Shown: positions 18,097 to 27,122, numbered from the stretch's first letter. The stretch: DNA of 42,118 nt from Nocardia asiatica NBRC 100129 (GCF_000308415.1 NZ_BAFS01000235.1:1-42118); one strand, 5' to 3'. Translations and numbers: made by a program. Notes: generated from the letters alone by a model not told the origin.

Positions 18097-18833
18097 TGGC
18101 GCAGTGGTCGCTGTCGGCCGAGCAGTTCGCGGCGGCATGGTTCGGGACCGGCCTGGACCGGATGCCCTTCCCGTTCCGGTTCACCAGCCGATTCCCCGGC
18201 CTGCACGAGTACCAGGAGTATCAGCGGCAGTTCCGCGCCGAGCTGGACCAGGCCGAGCGGCTGCCACTGCGCAATGCGATCACCACACTGGCCGGTCCCG
18301 ACTGGCGCATCGAGTTGTTCGGCTACGACAACACGCGCGAGGGCGTCGAACTGCGCGCCGTCGCCTGCGCGACGCGCACCGGGTCGGGCGTGCTGGCCGT
18401 GCAATCGCCCGCACCGGACGGTGGCCGGGTCCGGTTACGCCGCTGCCGGGTCGACCAGCTCGCCACCGAAGTGGTGCGACTCCTGCCGGAAGCACCGGCC
18501 GGGACCGTCGGTGAGAAAAGCTTTTTGCTCGACGATCTCAACGACGATCGCCCCGATCCGTTCGGCAACGCGCCCGCCAGTCAGGCGAAGGAACGCTACC
18601 GGCGTTTCTGGCGGCAATCGTGCACCACGCGCGGCACCGCCGTCGTGCTGCTGGGCCCGCGCAACGACGCACCGCTGCGGACCGGCCGCCTGCGCTGGAT
18701 CGACACGACCGACGGCCGTTACTGCGAGGTGCCCGCCAATCGCGCCCTGATGATCCGTCCCGGTACCAGCGCCGATATCGCCCGTTACCTCGACGAGTCG
18801 ATTGTGCGGGCGAAAGCGCGCATGGATCGGTAG
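18096..18833 (+). CDS. ESX secretion chaperone, EspG family
   Basis: 245 aa, a full-length EspG-type protein: QWSLSAEQFAAAWFGTGLD, then LPLRNAITTLAGPDWRIELFG, VELRAVACATRTGSGVLAVQ and the central VDQLATEVVRLLPE. The C-terminal part has RGTAVVLLGPRND and GRLRWIDTTDGRYCEVPAN. EspG proteins bind PE-PPE pairs in the cytosol and keep them soluble until export. ATG at 18096 is chosen (GGAGAG 5 nt upstream); a GTG one codon earlier is possible. No ESX membrane genes are present here, so it must serve machinery encoded elsewhere. Confidence 0.87.
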   Translation: MAQWSLSAEQFAAAWFGTGLDRMPFPFRFTSRFPGLHEYQEYQRQFRAELDQAERLPLRNAITTLAGPDWRIELFGYDNTREGVELRAVACATRTGSGVLAVQSPAPDGGRVRLRRCRVDQLATEVVRLLPEAPAGTVGEKSFLLDDLNDDRPDPFGNAPASQAKERYRRFWRQSCTTRGTAVVLLGPRNDAPLRTGRLRWIDTTDGRYCEVPANRALMIRPGTSADIARYLDESIVRAKARMDR

Positions 18834-18868
18834 TTCCGGATCGCCGCGACGGCTCGTAAGTTGATGCC

Positions 18869-19309
18869 ATGGCAACTCGGGACGAGATCGAGGCATTCCT
18901 GGTCGAGTATCAGCAGGCGTTGAGCTCATTCGACGCCGAGCGCTCGACCGCGTTGTGGGGCGCGCCGGGCACGATCGTCAGCGACGGATTCGTCGGCTCG
19001 CTGTCTTCCCGCGCGGACATGGCGGAGGGACTGCGCCAGTCCTATCCGTTGTATCGAGCGCTGGGACTCGCACGGGTCGACCACACCCTGCTGGGGCAGG
19101 TGGAACTCACCGAGCGCATCACCCGCCTGCATGTGCGATGGCACTTCTTCGACGCGGCGGGCGCGATACTCACCGACAGCGACTACGAATACCTGCTGCG
19201 GCGCGATGACGATGACGTGCTGCGCGTCTATGTCGCCGTCGCCATCGACGAAATGCGGAAGCTCACCGAACTGGCCGCCGCCAAAGGCATCGAGATACCG
19301 GGTACCTGA
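18869..19309 (+). CDS. NTF2-like protein, function unknown
   Basis: 146 aa with the pattern of an NTF2/SnoaL-like cone fold: EIEAFLVEYQQALSSFDAER helix, a strand region with PGTIVSDGFVG, then RLHVRWHFFDAAG and ILTDSDYEYLLRRD strands. No catalytic residues recognised. A TAAGTT box 6 nt before the ATG suggests leaderless expression separate from the ESX operon, although the gap is only 35 nt. Confidence 0.75.
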   Translation: MATRDEIEAFLVEYQQALSSFDAERSTALWGAPGTIVSDGFVGSLSSRADMAEGLRQSYPLYRALGLARVDHTLLGQVELTERITRLHVRWHFFDAAGAILTDSDYEYLLRRDDDDVLRVYVAVAIDEMRKLTELAAAKGIEIPGT

Positions 19310-19330
19310 GCCCCGAGGGCGATCGTCGCT

Positions 19331-19373
19331 CCCGGCTTCGCACATCCGACGAGCGGCGGATGCGCGAAGCGGG
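19331..19373. terminator. hairpin between convergent genes (NTF2-like and glyA)
   Basis: CCCGGCTTCGCACATCCG pairs with CGGATGCGCGAAGCGGG, with one mismatch and one bulge. It sits between two converging stop codons, so it can serve both strands. Confidence 0.6.
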
Positions 19374-19381
19374 TGCCAGGG

Positions 19382-20677
19382 TCAGCCCAGCAGGCGCCAG
19401 TCCTCCAGGCCGTCGTACAGCGGAACGTCCTGCGCCAACTTGCTCACCCGGGCGCGCAGCGAGTCCAGGTCGGCGGTGCCGGCCAGCGCGCCCGCGATGA
19501 TGTCGGCGACCTCGGCGAACTCGGTGTCGCCGAAGCCACGGGTGGCCAGCGCGGCGGTGCCGATCCGCAGCCCGGAGGTGACCATCGGGGGACGCGGGTC
19601 GAACGGAACGGCGTTGCGATTCACCGTGATACCGATTTCGTGCAGCAGGTCCTCGCCCTGCTGACCGTCGAGTTCGGAGTTGCGCAGGTCGACCAGCACC
19701 AGGTGCACGTCGGTGCCGCCGGTGAGCACGCTGATGCCCTTGTCCTTGACGTCGGCCGCGGTGAGCCGCTCGGCCAGGATCTTCGCGCCCGACAGGGTGC
19801 GCTCCTGCCGGTTCTTGAACTCCGCGCCCGCGGCGATCTTGAACGCGACGGCCTTGGCCGCGATGGCGTGCATGAGCGGGCCGCCCTGCTGGCCCGGGAA
19901 CACCGCGCTGTTGAGCTTCTTGGCGTACTCCTGCTTGGCCAGGATCAGGCCGGAGCGGGGGCCGCCGAGGGTCTTGTGCACGGTCGAGGACACCACATCG
20001 GCGTAGGGCACGGGCGAGGGGTGCAGGCCGGCGGCGACCAGACCGGCGAAGTGGGCCATGTCCACCCACAGGTACGCGCCGACCTCGTCGGCGATCGAGC
20101 GGAACGCCGCGAAGTCCTGGTGGCGCGGGTAGGCCGACCAACCCGCCACGATCACCTTCGGACGCGCCCGCAAGGCGATCTCGCGCACCTCGTCCATGTC
20201 GACGCGGTGGTCTTCCTTGCTCACCCCGTAGGAGTGCACCTCGTACAGCTTGCCGGAGAAGTTCAACCGCATGCCGTGGGTCAGGTGACCGCCGTGCGCG
20301 AGGTCCAGGCCGAGCAGCTTGTCGCCCGGATCCAGCAGGGACATCAGCACCGCGGCGTTCGCCTGCGCGCCGGAATGCGGCTGCACGTTGGCGAATTCCG
20401 CGCCGAACAGCTCCTTGGCGCGATCGCGCGCGAGGGTCTCCACCACGTCGACGTGTTCGCAGCCGCCGTAGTAGCGCCGGCCCGGGTAGCCCTCGGCGTA
20501 CTTGTTGGTGAGCACGCTGCCCTGCGCCTGCAGCACCGCGCGCGGCACGAAGTTCTCCGAGGCGATCATCTCGAGCGTGTCGCGTTCGCGGGCGAGTTCG
20601 CCTGCCATCGCGGCAGCGAGCTCCGGATCGAGCTCACCGAGAGACTGGGAATTGACAGAGGCGGTCGTCTGCGTCAC
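19382..20677 (-). CDS. glyA: serine hydroxymethyltransferase
   Basis: 431-aa PLP enzyme interconverting serine and glycine with tetrahydrofolate, the main source of one-carbon units. Signatures: [48 protein letters not shown], and the PLP lysine in [16 protein letters not shown] (about residue 235). Full length. The GTG start at 20677 has TAGACT 6 nt upstream. Position near coaA and phoH2 matches glyA1 of mycobacteria. Confidence 0.97.
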   Translation of the reverse strand: MTQTTASVNSQSLGELDPELAAAMAGELARERDTLEMIASENFVPRAVLQAQGSVLTNKYAEGYPGRRYYGGCEHVDVVETLARDRAKELFGAEFANVQPHSGAQANAAVLMSLLDPGDKLLGLDLAHGGHLTHGMRLNFSGKLYEVHSYGVSKEDHRVDMDEVREIALRARPKVIVAGWSAYPRHQDFAAFRSIADEVGAYLWVDMAHFAGLVAAGLHPSPVPYADVVSSTVHKTLGGPRSGLILAKQEYAKKLNSAVFPGQQGGPLMHAIAAKAVAFKIAAGAEFKNRQERTLSGAKILAERLTAADVKDKGISVLTGGTDVHLVLVDLRNSELDGQQGEDLLHEIGITVNRNAVPFDPRPPMVTSGLRIGTAALATRGFGDTEFAEVADIIAGALAGTADLDSLRARVSKLAQDVPLYDGLEDWRLLG

Positions 20678-20683
20678 GGCCTC

Positions 20684-20689
20684 AGTCTA
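20684..20689 (-). promoter_or_regulatory. -10 box of glyA (leaderless)
   Basis: TAGACT on the minus strand, 6 nt before the GTG start codon. Confidence 0.45.
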
Positions 20690-20785
20690 TGGGCCGGGGG
20701 ACGATCCTCCGAGCAGGGGGTTCATCCCTCGGGGCCATGCCGTCCCAGGCCGTGACTTGCGCCACCCTCGCACGCCCGCCGGACG

Positions 20786-21364
20786 TCAGCGGGACTCACC
20801 GTCCTCCGGCAGGTAGTTCGCCAATAGCACCGCCAGCTGCCGCTGCGCGTCCTCCAGCGGCCGGGTCGACTTCATCGCCCGCGCCTGGACGATGGCGCCC
20901 TCCATCGCGCTGAACGCGAAACTGCTGAAGGAGCGCGCCTCCTCGGCCGGCACGCCCGCGGCGACGAGCGCCGCGCCGAGGCGTTCGTGCCACGCGGCGA
21001 AGACCTCGCCCGCCGCGGCCTGCACCGCGGGTTCGGATTCGGCCAGTGCGGCCGCGACGACCGGGCACCCGGCGCGATAGCCGGTCTTCTCCAGTGCGGC
21101 GACCCACCAGCCGAGCAGCGAATCGAACCAGCGGCCCGGCGGCCCGGCGGTCACCTTGTCGATCACCGCGTCGACGCGCCCGCCCGCCACCCGGGTGGCG
21201 GTCTCGACCAGTTCGCTCTTGCCCGCGGGAAAGTGCTGGTAGAGCGAGTTGCGCGAGGCGTTGCCGCGTTCCAGCAGGGCGGCCAGCCCGGCGGCGTGCA
21301 CACCCTGCTCGCGAACCAGTTCGATGGCGCTCTCGATCAGCCTGGTGCGCGGCCCTGCGGTCAT
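20786..21364 (-). CDS. TetR/AcrR-family regulator (LmrA/YxaF-like)
   Basis: 192 aa. HTH at about 10-50 (LIESAIELVREQGVHAAGLA, then NASRNSLYQHFPAGKSELV). The C-terminal domain with GWWVAALEKTGYRAGCPVVA and FAFSAMEGAIVQARAMKSTR is typical of the LmrA/YxaF group. ATG at 21364 has GGAG 5 nt upstream. It is divergent from a thioesterase gene across two matched copies of an ACCGATCGGT palindrome, so it probably represses itself and the thioesterase. Confidence 0.9.
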   Translation of the reverse strand: MTAGPRTRLIESAIELVREQGVHAAGLAALLERGNASRNSLYQHFPAGKSELVETATRVAGGRVDAVIDKVTAGPPGRWFDSLLGWWVAALEKTGYRAGCPVVAAALAESEPAVQAAAGEVFAAWHERLGAALVAAGVPAEEARSFSSFAFSAMEGAIVQARAMKSTRPLEDAQRQLAVLLANYLPEDGESR

Positions 21365-21388
21365 CCGAGCTCCTTGGTCGAGGTTGCG

Positions 21389-21440
21389 TGAACCGATCGG
21401 TCCATGCTGCAATCATGGCACTTGTGGACCGATCGGTTCA
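21389..21440. promoter_or_regulatory. paired operator between TetR and thioesterase genes
   Basis: TGAACCGATCGGTCCA (21389-21404) and its exact reverse complement TGGACCGATCGGTTCA (21425-21440), 36 bp centre to centre. Each contains the palindrome ACCGATCGGT. The pair lies between the two divergent start codons, ideal for one TetR protein controlling both. Confidence 0.75.
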
Positions 21441-21457
21441 TCGAAAGGATGGGATTG

Positions 21458-21913
21458 ATGTCCGAAGCCACGGTCGACCCGGCTCAACTGTCCGGTCTCG
21501 AACTCCTGCGCACCGCGATGACCAGGACGGATCGTCCGCCGTTCATCGGCGACCTGCTCGGCATGGAGGTCGATGAACTCGAACACGGCAAGGTCGTCTT
21601 CGCGCTGCGCACGCGGCCCGACTTCGCCAATCCGCTCGGCACCACGCACGGGGGAATCTGCGCCACCCTCCTCGACTCGGTGATGGGCTGCGCGGTGCAC
21701 ACCACGCTCGAAGCCGGCGTCGGGTACACGACGCTGGAGTTGAAGATCAATTACATCCGCGCCGTGCCCACCGACGGACAGCGCCTGACCGCCACCGGCA
21801 CCACCATCCACGTCGGGCGCACCACCGCCACCGCCGAGGGACGGGTGGTCGACGAGCGGGGACGACTGGTCGCGCACGCCACCACCACCTGCGTCATCTT
21901 CCGCGCACCTTGA
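21458..21913 (+). CDS. PaaI-family hotdog thioesterase
   Basis: 151 aa, single hotdog domain. The family motif NPLGTTHGGICATLLDSVMG (about 59-78) carries the GG turn and the acidic residue of the active-site helix. YTTLELKINYIRAVPTDG and GRVVDERGRLVAHATTTCVI complete the fold. Members hydrolyse acyl- or aromatic-acyl-CoA. The ATG at 21458 has AAGGATGGG upstream; another in-frame ATG is at 21449. Likely controlled by the adjacent TetR protein. Confidence 0.9.
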   Translation: MSEATVDPAQLSGLELLRTAMTRTDRPPFIGDLLGMEVDELEHGKVVFALRTRPDFANPLGTTHGGICATLLDSVMGCAVHTTLEAGVGYTTLELKINYIRAVPTDGQRLTATGTTIHVGRTTATAEGRVVDERGRLVAHATTTCVIFRAP

Positions 21914-22352
21914 ACCGAGGAGCACGCAGCGCGGCTACCGCTCCGCGTGGGCCCGCAACAGCGCCGCCGACCCGCACGTGCGGTTACGGCAGGGCAGCTA
22001 CCCCAGCGCACCGGCACGGCCGCTTTCGTGCCGGAGGACGACGTAGCGGCCCGCTCTCGCACGTTCGTCCGAGGGCGCGTCGAGACCGCGGTCGCCGGAC
22101 GCACCGTGAAGCGCTGGAAAGCGACCCCCGTCTCGGCGCGCACAATCTTCGCGGACGCCTGAACCGGCAACCGGAACCCCCAGCCGCCCGACCACGGACA
22201 GGCGGGGGGCGGATCGACGACACTCGACCACCTGACCGGGGCCTGAACCGGACGCGCCCCTATTTCATGGGGCGAGACGAGCCGTAACGAGTGAGGGTGC
22301 GCGGACCGGTTTCCCTGGTGACAGTTCACGATCACCTGACGAAGGAACGAAC
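21914..22352. other. 439-nt region without a recognised gene
   Basis: Frames of 70-125 codons exist on both strands but show Arg/Pro-rich shadow composition and no ribosome sites. The only plausible coding unit is the small ORF that begins right after it (22353). Confidence 0.5.
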
Positions 22353-22466
22353 ATGGTCGGCTTGGTCTCGGTACCCAACTCCCCCGTCGAGGCGCTGCTG
22401 CGCACCCTCTCGCTGCTGCTGTGCAGCATCTCCGCGGGCGGGCAGGGCTGCGCGGTGATCCAGTAG
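22353..22466 (+). CDS. possible 37-aa hydrophobic peptide
   Basis: ATG preceded by GAAGGAACGAAC (AAGGA with a 7-nt spacer). The peptide begins MVGLVSVPNSPVEALLRTLS, continues with a hydrophobic stretch LLLCSIS and ends GGQGCAVIQ, with two cysteines. It has third-position GC bias and stops 3 nt before the convergent DUF885 stop codon. It could be a membrane or secreted micropeptide. No similarity recognised. Confidence 0.4.
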   Translation: MVGLVSVPNSPVEALLRTLSLLLCSISAGGQGCAVIQ

Positions 22467-22469
22467 CGC

Positions 22470-23669
22470 TCAGGCCGCGGCGCGCACCGCACCGGGAGTG
22501 AGCGGCTCGTCGAGCAGTCTGCGGAAGCGATCGGCCCGGTCGTCGGCGTCGGCCGCGCGATCGAGCCATCCGCCCAGGAGCCGGTAACCCTCCACATAGG
22601 TGGAGATGTAGGCCCGCCACAGCGGCGAGGACAGGAACCGCAGGGACTGGCGCGCCCGCTCGGGCGTCGTCAGGTTCCAGGTCTGCAAGAACTCCGCGAC
22701 CTCGTCGTGGGTGCGCCCCCGGTCGTGCAGCAGCAGCGCGGCGTCCTGGCGCACGCCCAGCAGCTCGGCCGAGGCGTTCGAAAGCCGTTCGGCTCGTTCG
22801 CCGTCGAAACGCAGCCCGAGATCCGCGTAGATCTCCTGCGCCCACTTGCCCCATCCCGGCCCGACGATCGAGCGCAGCGCCAGATCGGCGAGGCCCTCCG
22901 CCATCAGGCACTGCGGGGTGTTCACCAGGAACAGCGTCTGCTCGGCCTGGCCCGCGGCGACCAGCCCCGCCTCCTTGCGGCAGTGCTCGGTGTGATGCCC
23001 GGGATAGGACTCGTGCGCGATCAGCTGCGGCAGGTGTGCCATGTGCTGCTTGAGATCGGAGTTGATCGCGACCCGGGAGTGGTAGTTGCCCAGGTAGTAG
23101 TTGAACCCGGACCAGGGCTTGTCGCCGACCACCTCGTAGGTGACGTGCTCGTGGTCGGGCAGCGGGTAGCGGGCGCGGACCAGCTCGCGCAGCGCGCTGG
23201 AGAACGCCTCGACGCAGACCGGCAGGCGCTCCGGCGGGATTTCGTCGGCCTTGCGATGCGCGGCCACCCGTTCGGCCAGCGGCCCGTCCCCGGCGAGCAC
23301 CTCGTCCATCTGCCGGTGCGCGTCGCGGTAGTCGTCCACGTCGCCTGGTTCGATGTCGACGTCGAAGTACGCGCGCACCTCGGCGACGAACCCGATGTCG
23401 TCTCCGGCGAATTTCCGTCCGGAACATTCCAGTGCGCGCAGGTGCACGTCGAGGAATTCGGCGCGCTCCGGCGCCAATCCGGCCTCCGGCACAGCGGCGC
23501 GCAACTCGGCGGCCCGCCGGGCCAGCTCCCGCGGCTGCGGCGCCGGCGCGTTCTGCACCTCGCGGCGCAGCGCGGGGTCGCCGGTGTAGGCGTCCACGAA
23601 CCCTTCCTCCAACCGGTCGAAGGCGAGGCCGAGCCGCAGGTATTCGGTCACGAGCGGATGCGCTTCCAT
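22470..23669 (-). CDS. DUF885-family putative metallohydrolase
   Basis: 399 aa. The defining motif LIAHESYPGHHTEHCRKEAG (about residues 213-232) matches the HExxPGHH metal site of DUF885 proteins, thought to be zinc carboxypeptidase-like. Also NYYLGNYHSRVAIN, VNTPQCLMAEGLADLA and the C-terminal YVEGYRLLGGWL. No signal peptide, so cytoplasmic. The ATG at 23669 is preferred because TAATGT lies 8 nt upstream; an ATG four codons earlier overlaps that box. Substrate unknown. Confidence 0.85.
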   Translation of the reverse strand: MEAHPLVTEYLRLGLAFDRLEEGFVDAYTGDPALRREVQNAPAPQPRELARRAAELRAAVPEAGLAPERAEFLDVHLRALECSGRKFAGDDIGFVAEVRAYFDVDIEPGDVDDYRDAHRQMDEVLAGDGPLAERVAAHRKADEIPPERLPVCVEAFSSALRELVRARYPLPDHEHVTYEVVGDKPWSGFNYYLGNYHSRVAINSDLKQHMAHLPQLIAHESYPGHHTEHCRKEAGLVAAGQAEQTLFLVNTPQCLMAEGLADLALRSIVGPGWGKWAQEIYADLGLRFDGERAERLSNASAELLGVRQDAALLLHDRGRTHDEVAEFLQTWNLTTPERARQSLRFLSSPLWRAYISTYVEGYRLLGGWLDRAADADDRADRFRRLLDEPLTPGAVRAAA

Positions 23670-23850
23670 GCCAGCCGACATTAGCGGCTCGCACCTGGCT
23701 CATCGAGTCGGTTACCAACCGGTAGTGGCACCCCGCTCATCCCGCGATGTCGACGCGGAGCAGAATTCGGCTATGCGGCGACAGCTAGACCGAATCTCAC
23801 CGGATCCGCACGGTAACTGTGCGTGTTTGCCGAAACGGAGTGTCGGGTAA

Positions 23851-24783
23851 GTGGCACGAATGAGCGAGCCGAGTCCCTACGTGGAATTCGACCGGAAACA
23901 GTGGCGAACCCTCCGTAAGTCGACTCCTCTGGTGCTCACCGAAGAAGAACTGATCGGCCTGCGCGGCCTCGGAGAACAGATCGATCTCGAGGAAGTCGCC
24001 GAGGTCTACCTCCCGCTCGCTCGTCTCATCCACCTGCAAGTGGCCGCACGTCAGCGGCTGTTCGCCGCGACCGCGACCTTCCTCGGCGAAACCCATCCCG
24101 ACCAGCAGGTACCGTTCGTGATCGGCGTCGCGGGCAGCGTCGCGGTGGGCAAGTCGACCACCGCGCGCGTTCTCCAAGCGCTGCTGGCGCGCTGGGACCA
24201 CCACCCGCGCGTCGACCTGGTCACCACCGACGGATTTCTCTATCCCACGGCGGAACTCACCCGGCGCGGCATCATGCATCGCAAGGGTTTCCCGGAGAGC
24301 TACGACCGCCGCAAGCTGCTGCGATTCGTCACCGAGGTGAAATCCGGCGCGGCCGAAGTATGCGCCCCGGTGTATTCGCACATCTCCTACGACATCGTGT
24401 CGGGCAAGCAGCACTGCGTGCGTCAGCCCGACATTCTGATCGTGGAGGGCTTGAACGTGCTGCAGACCGGTCCGCGCCTGATGGTCTCGGACCTGTTCGA
24501 CTTCTCGATCTACGTGGACGCGCGTATCGAGGACATCGAGAAGTGGTACGTGCAACGTTTTCTCACCTTGCGCAACACTGCCTTCGCCGATCCGAACGCG
24601 CATTTCCACCACTACTCCGGATTCACCGACGACCAGGCGACCGCCGCCGCCCAGGAGATCTGGAACAACACCAACCGGCCGAATCTGGTGGAGAACATTC
24701 TGCCCACCCGCCCGCGCGCGACCCTGGTGCTGCGCAAGGACGCCGACCACAGCATCAATCGGCTGCGGCTGCGGAAATTGTGA
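23851..24783 (+). CDS. coaA: type I pantothenate kinase
   Basis: First and rate-setting enzyme of coenzyme A synthesis, phosphorylating pantothenate. 310 aa. P-loop [12 protein letters not shown] (about 92-103). Other family motifs: [59 protein letters not shown] and [19 protein letters not shown] at 23851 (GGAG 10 nt upstream) or ATG at 23860 are both usable starts. Same neighbourhood as Rv1092c. Confidence 0.96.
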   Translation: MARMSEPSPYVEFDRKQWRTLRKSTPLVLTEEELIGLRGLGEQIDLEEVAEVYLPLARLIHLQVAARQRLFAATATFLGETHPDQQVPFVIGVAGSVAVGKSTTARVLQALLARWDHHPRVDLVTTDGFLYPTAELTRRGIMHRKGFPESYDRRKLLRFVTEVKSGAAEVCAPVYSHISYDIVSGKQHCVRQPDILIVEGLNVLQTGPRLMVSDLFDFSIYVDARIEDIEKWYVQRFLTLRNTAFADPNAHFHHYSGFTDDQATAAAQEIWNNTNRPNLVENILPTRPRATLVLRKDADHSINRLRLRKL

Positions 24784-24789
24784 ATTCGC

Positions 24790-25398
24790 TTACAATTTCC
24801 ACGCCTCGTCCAGGCGCCGGGCCACATCGATATCGCGGACCGCGGCGATGTGCGGCTTACGGATCTCGGCGGAGACGTAGCGGGCGACGAACCGCCTGAT
24901 CTCGTGGTCGACGCTGGCGAGGATGCGCACCAGCTGGCCGCGCTTGGTGGCGGCGGCGACGTCGACGCGCACGTCGCCCGGGCGCGGCTCGGCGATATCG
25001 ATCACCACCCGCAGCGGCGCGGCCGTGCGCACCGTCAGGTGCAGGTGCACCGTGCCCTCGGCGTGGAACCGATGGCGGTCGACCGCCAGGTCCAGCAGCA
25101 GGTCGAGGTCGAGGGGGATGATCAACTCGAAGGCGATCGTCTCGTCGCCGTGGCGGCGCAGCCGCGCCGCGCCCAGTTGGACCTCGGCGGTCACCTTGGC
25201 CAGCCGCGCCGGGCCGACTCCGATCGGCCCGAAATCGAATGCGGTGCCGGTCAACTGATCGAACGCGCCGGAGATACGCTCCTCGGAGGCGGCGTACTCC
25301 AGGAAACGCCGACCGAACTCCGCATAGCTGATCGAGGCGCCCGATCCGTGCCGCACGGCTCCGGCGGCGTCGGCGGACCGGTGGTCGAACGAGCTCAT
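24790..25398 (-). CDS. conserved protein of unknown function
   Basis: 202 aa, no signal peptide or membrane segment. A helical N-terminal part (AEFGRRFLEYAASEERISGA) is followed by alternating beta-strand-like segments (AKVTAEVQLGAARLRRHGD, TIAFELIIPLDLDLLLDL, TVHLHLTVRTAAPLRVVIDI) and a final helix region (EIRRFVARYVSAEIRKPHI). The pattern suggests a beta-rich binding domain, possibly for lipids, but that is only an impression. Convergent with coaA, 6 nt apart. Confidence 0.78.
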   Translation of the reverse strand: MSSFDHRSADAAGAVRHGSGASISYAEFGRRFLEYAASEERISGAFDQLTGTAFDFGPIGVGPARLAKVTAEVQLGAARLRRHGDETIAFELIIPLDLDLLLDLAVDRHRFHAEGTVHLHLTVRTAAPLRVVIDIAEPRPGDVRVDVAAATKRGQLVRILASVDHEIRRFVARYVSAEIRKPHIAAVRDIDVARRLDEAWKL

Positions 25399-25459
25399 GA
25401 GACCGCACGGTACGCGAGAAGGACAACGGTCGAGCCGGATTCACCCCGCCAAGATCGAA

Positions 25460-26239
25460 TCAGGCGCCGAAACGGCGATGGCGCGCGGCGAAGTCGCGCA
25501 GCGCCCGCAGGAAATCCACCCGGCGGAACTCCGGCCAGTACGCCTCGGTGAACCATATCTCCGAGTATGCGCTCTGCCACAGCAGGAAGCCGGATAACCG
25601 CTGCTCACCGGAGGTGCGAATGACCAGGTCGGGGTCGGGCTGACCGGAGGTGTAGAGGTGCTGGCCGATGGCGTTGACGGTGATCGACTGCACCAGGTCC
25701 TCGCCGGTCTCGCCCGCGGCGATCTCCTGGCGGACCAGCGAGCGCACCGCGTCGGTGATCTCCTGCCTGCCGCCGTAGCCGACCGCGACGTTGACGTGCA
25801 CGCCATTGCGCCCCTCGGTGCGCTCGGCCGCGGTGCGCAGCCGCTTGGCGATCAGTTCGGGAAAGCCGTCGAGCGAGCCGACGATGCGCACGCTCCAGTT
25901 CTGCTCCGGGGCCGACAGCTCCTCCACCACGTCGGTGATCACCTCGAACAGCGTCTCCAGTTCGTCCGGATCGCGCTGGAGGTTCTCGGTGGACAGCAGG
26001 TAGACGGTCACCATCTCGATGCCCTCGGCCTCGCACCAGCCGACCAGCTCGGCGATCTTGAGCGCTCCGACCCGATGCCCGTGACTGACGTCGGTGAAAC
26101 CGTTCTCCCGCGCCCACCGGCGATTCCCGTCACACATCACCGCGACGTGCCGGGGATGTTGTTTGCCGGCCAGCTGCCTGGACAGCCGGGCCTCGTAGAT
26201 GCGATACGGCAGACCCCGCACCTGACTCGGAAGTTCCAC
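25460..26239 (-). CDS. short-chain Z-isoprenyl diphosphate synthase (Rv1086-like)
   Basis: 259-aa cis-prenyltransferase. Catalytic Asp in VAVMCDGNRRWARENG (about residue 35-45), the YLLSTENLQRDPDEL motif, and the C-terminal RTSGEQRLSGFLLWQSAYSE signature. The sequence strongly resembles mycobacterial Rv1086, which makes E,Z-farnesyl diphosphate for decaprenyl phosphate in cell-wall assembly. The bulky Leu of TVYLLS, said to cap the chain at C15 there, is retained. GTG at 26239 follows TAGGGT by 7 nt (26247-26252). Confidence 0.93.
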   Translation of the reverse strand: MELPSQVRGLPYRIYEARLSRQLAGKQHPRHVAVMCDGNRRWARENGFTDVSHGHRVGALKIAELVGWCEAEGIEMVTVYLLSTENLQRDPDELETLFEVITDVVEELSAPEQNWSVRIVGSLDGFPELIAKRLRTAAERTEGRNGVHVNVAVGYGGRQEITDAVRSLVRQEIAAGETGEDLVQSITVNAIGQHLYTSGQPDPDLVIRTSGEQRLSGFLLWQSAYSEIWFTEAYWPEFRRVDFLRALRDFAARHRRFGA

Positions 26240-26246
26240 GCGGGCA

Positions 26247-26252
26247 ACCCTA
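26247..26252 (-). promoter_or_regulatory. -10 box of the Z-prenyl synthase gene (leaderless)
   Basis: TAGGGT on the minus strand, exactly 7 nt before the GTG start codon. Confidence 0.5.
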
Positions 26253-26415
26253 CGCCTCGACGACACGAATCCGGCATCGACCGCGATACGCCGGTACAGT
26301 GGCCAGGAGCCCACAAGTTACGGTTGCGTAGGTTACTGACGGGTCGGCCAGCGGCTCGTCCCGTCCCGACTCGGCCCCGCGCGGCTCCCCCGGCCGCGCC
26401 CACTAGGAGGTACTC

Positions 26416-27117
26416 GTGTCCGACGCGGCACCGGTCACGGCGGTCCCGGATTCGGCGTCAGAAGCGCTCGCCGAGGCGCTCGTCAAGCCGCGATTGCGGG
26501 GCTGGATCCACACCTGGGCGGTCGGCGTCGCCGCGATCGCGGCCGTGGTGCTGATCGCCGTCGCCACCACCGTCTCGGCGACCGCGGGATGGTCGACGCT
26601 GATCTACGGCCTCACCGTGTGCGGACTGTTCGGCGTCAGCGCGGTCTACCACCGGGTGACCTGGCCCACCCCGCGCGCCCGCATCCGGATGAAGCGAGCG
26701 GACCACTCGATGATCTTCCTGTTCATCGCGGGCAGCTACACGCCCTTCGCCCTGCTCGGGCTGCCCGGACGCACGGGGCAGACGCTGCTGGCGGTGGTCT
26801 GGGCGGGTGCGCTGGCCGGCGTGGCGCTCAAACTGCTGTGGCCGACCGCTCCCCGCTGGGTCGGTGTTCCGCTCTATCTGCTGCTCGGCTGGGCCATCGT
26901 GCCGGTGGCGGGGCAGTTGAACGGCCAGATCGGTATCGCGCCGCTGATCCTGCTGCTGATCGGCGGCCTGTTCTACAGCGGCGGCGCGATCCTCTACGCC
27001 ACCAAGTGGCCGAACCCGTGGCCGACCGTCTTCGGCCATCACGAGTTCTTCCACGCGGCCACGGTGCTCGCGGCACTGACCCACTACGCGGCGGTCTGGC
27101 TGGTGGTCCTGCGGTGA
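26416..27117 (+). CDS. hemolysin III family membrane protein (PAQR/TrhA type)
   Basis: 233 aa with about seven transmembrane helices. The family's metal-site residues are visible: SAVYHRVTW (Ser..His), RADHSMIFLFIAGSYTPFAL (Asp-His) and the C-terminal GHHEFFHAATVLAALTH (His..His). Members form a PAQR-like fold and are linked to membrane-lipid homeostasis; haemolysis is a historical name. GTG at 26416 has a perfect AGGAGG 5 nt upstream. Matches Rv1085c beside Rv1086. Confidence 0.92.
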   Translation: MSDAAPVTAVPDSASEALAEALVKPRLRGWIHTWAVGVAAIAAVVLIAVATTVSATAGWSTLIYGLTVCGLFGVSAVYHRVTWPTPRARIRMKRADHSMIFLFIAGSYTPFALLGLPGRTGQTLLAVVWAGALAGVALKLLWPTAPRWVGVPLYLLLGWAIVPVAGQLNGQIGIAPLILLLIGGLFYSGGAILYATKWPNPWPTVFGHHEFFHAATVLAALTHYAAVWLVVLR

Positions 27118-27122
27118 ACGCC

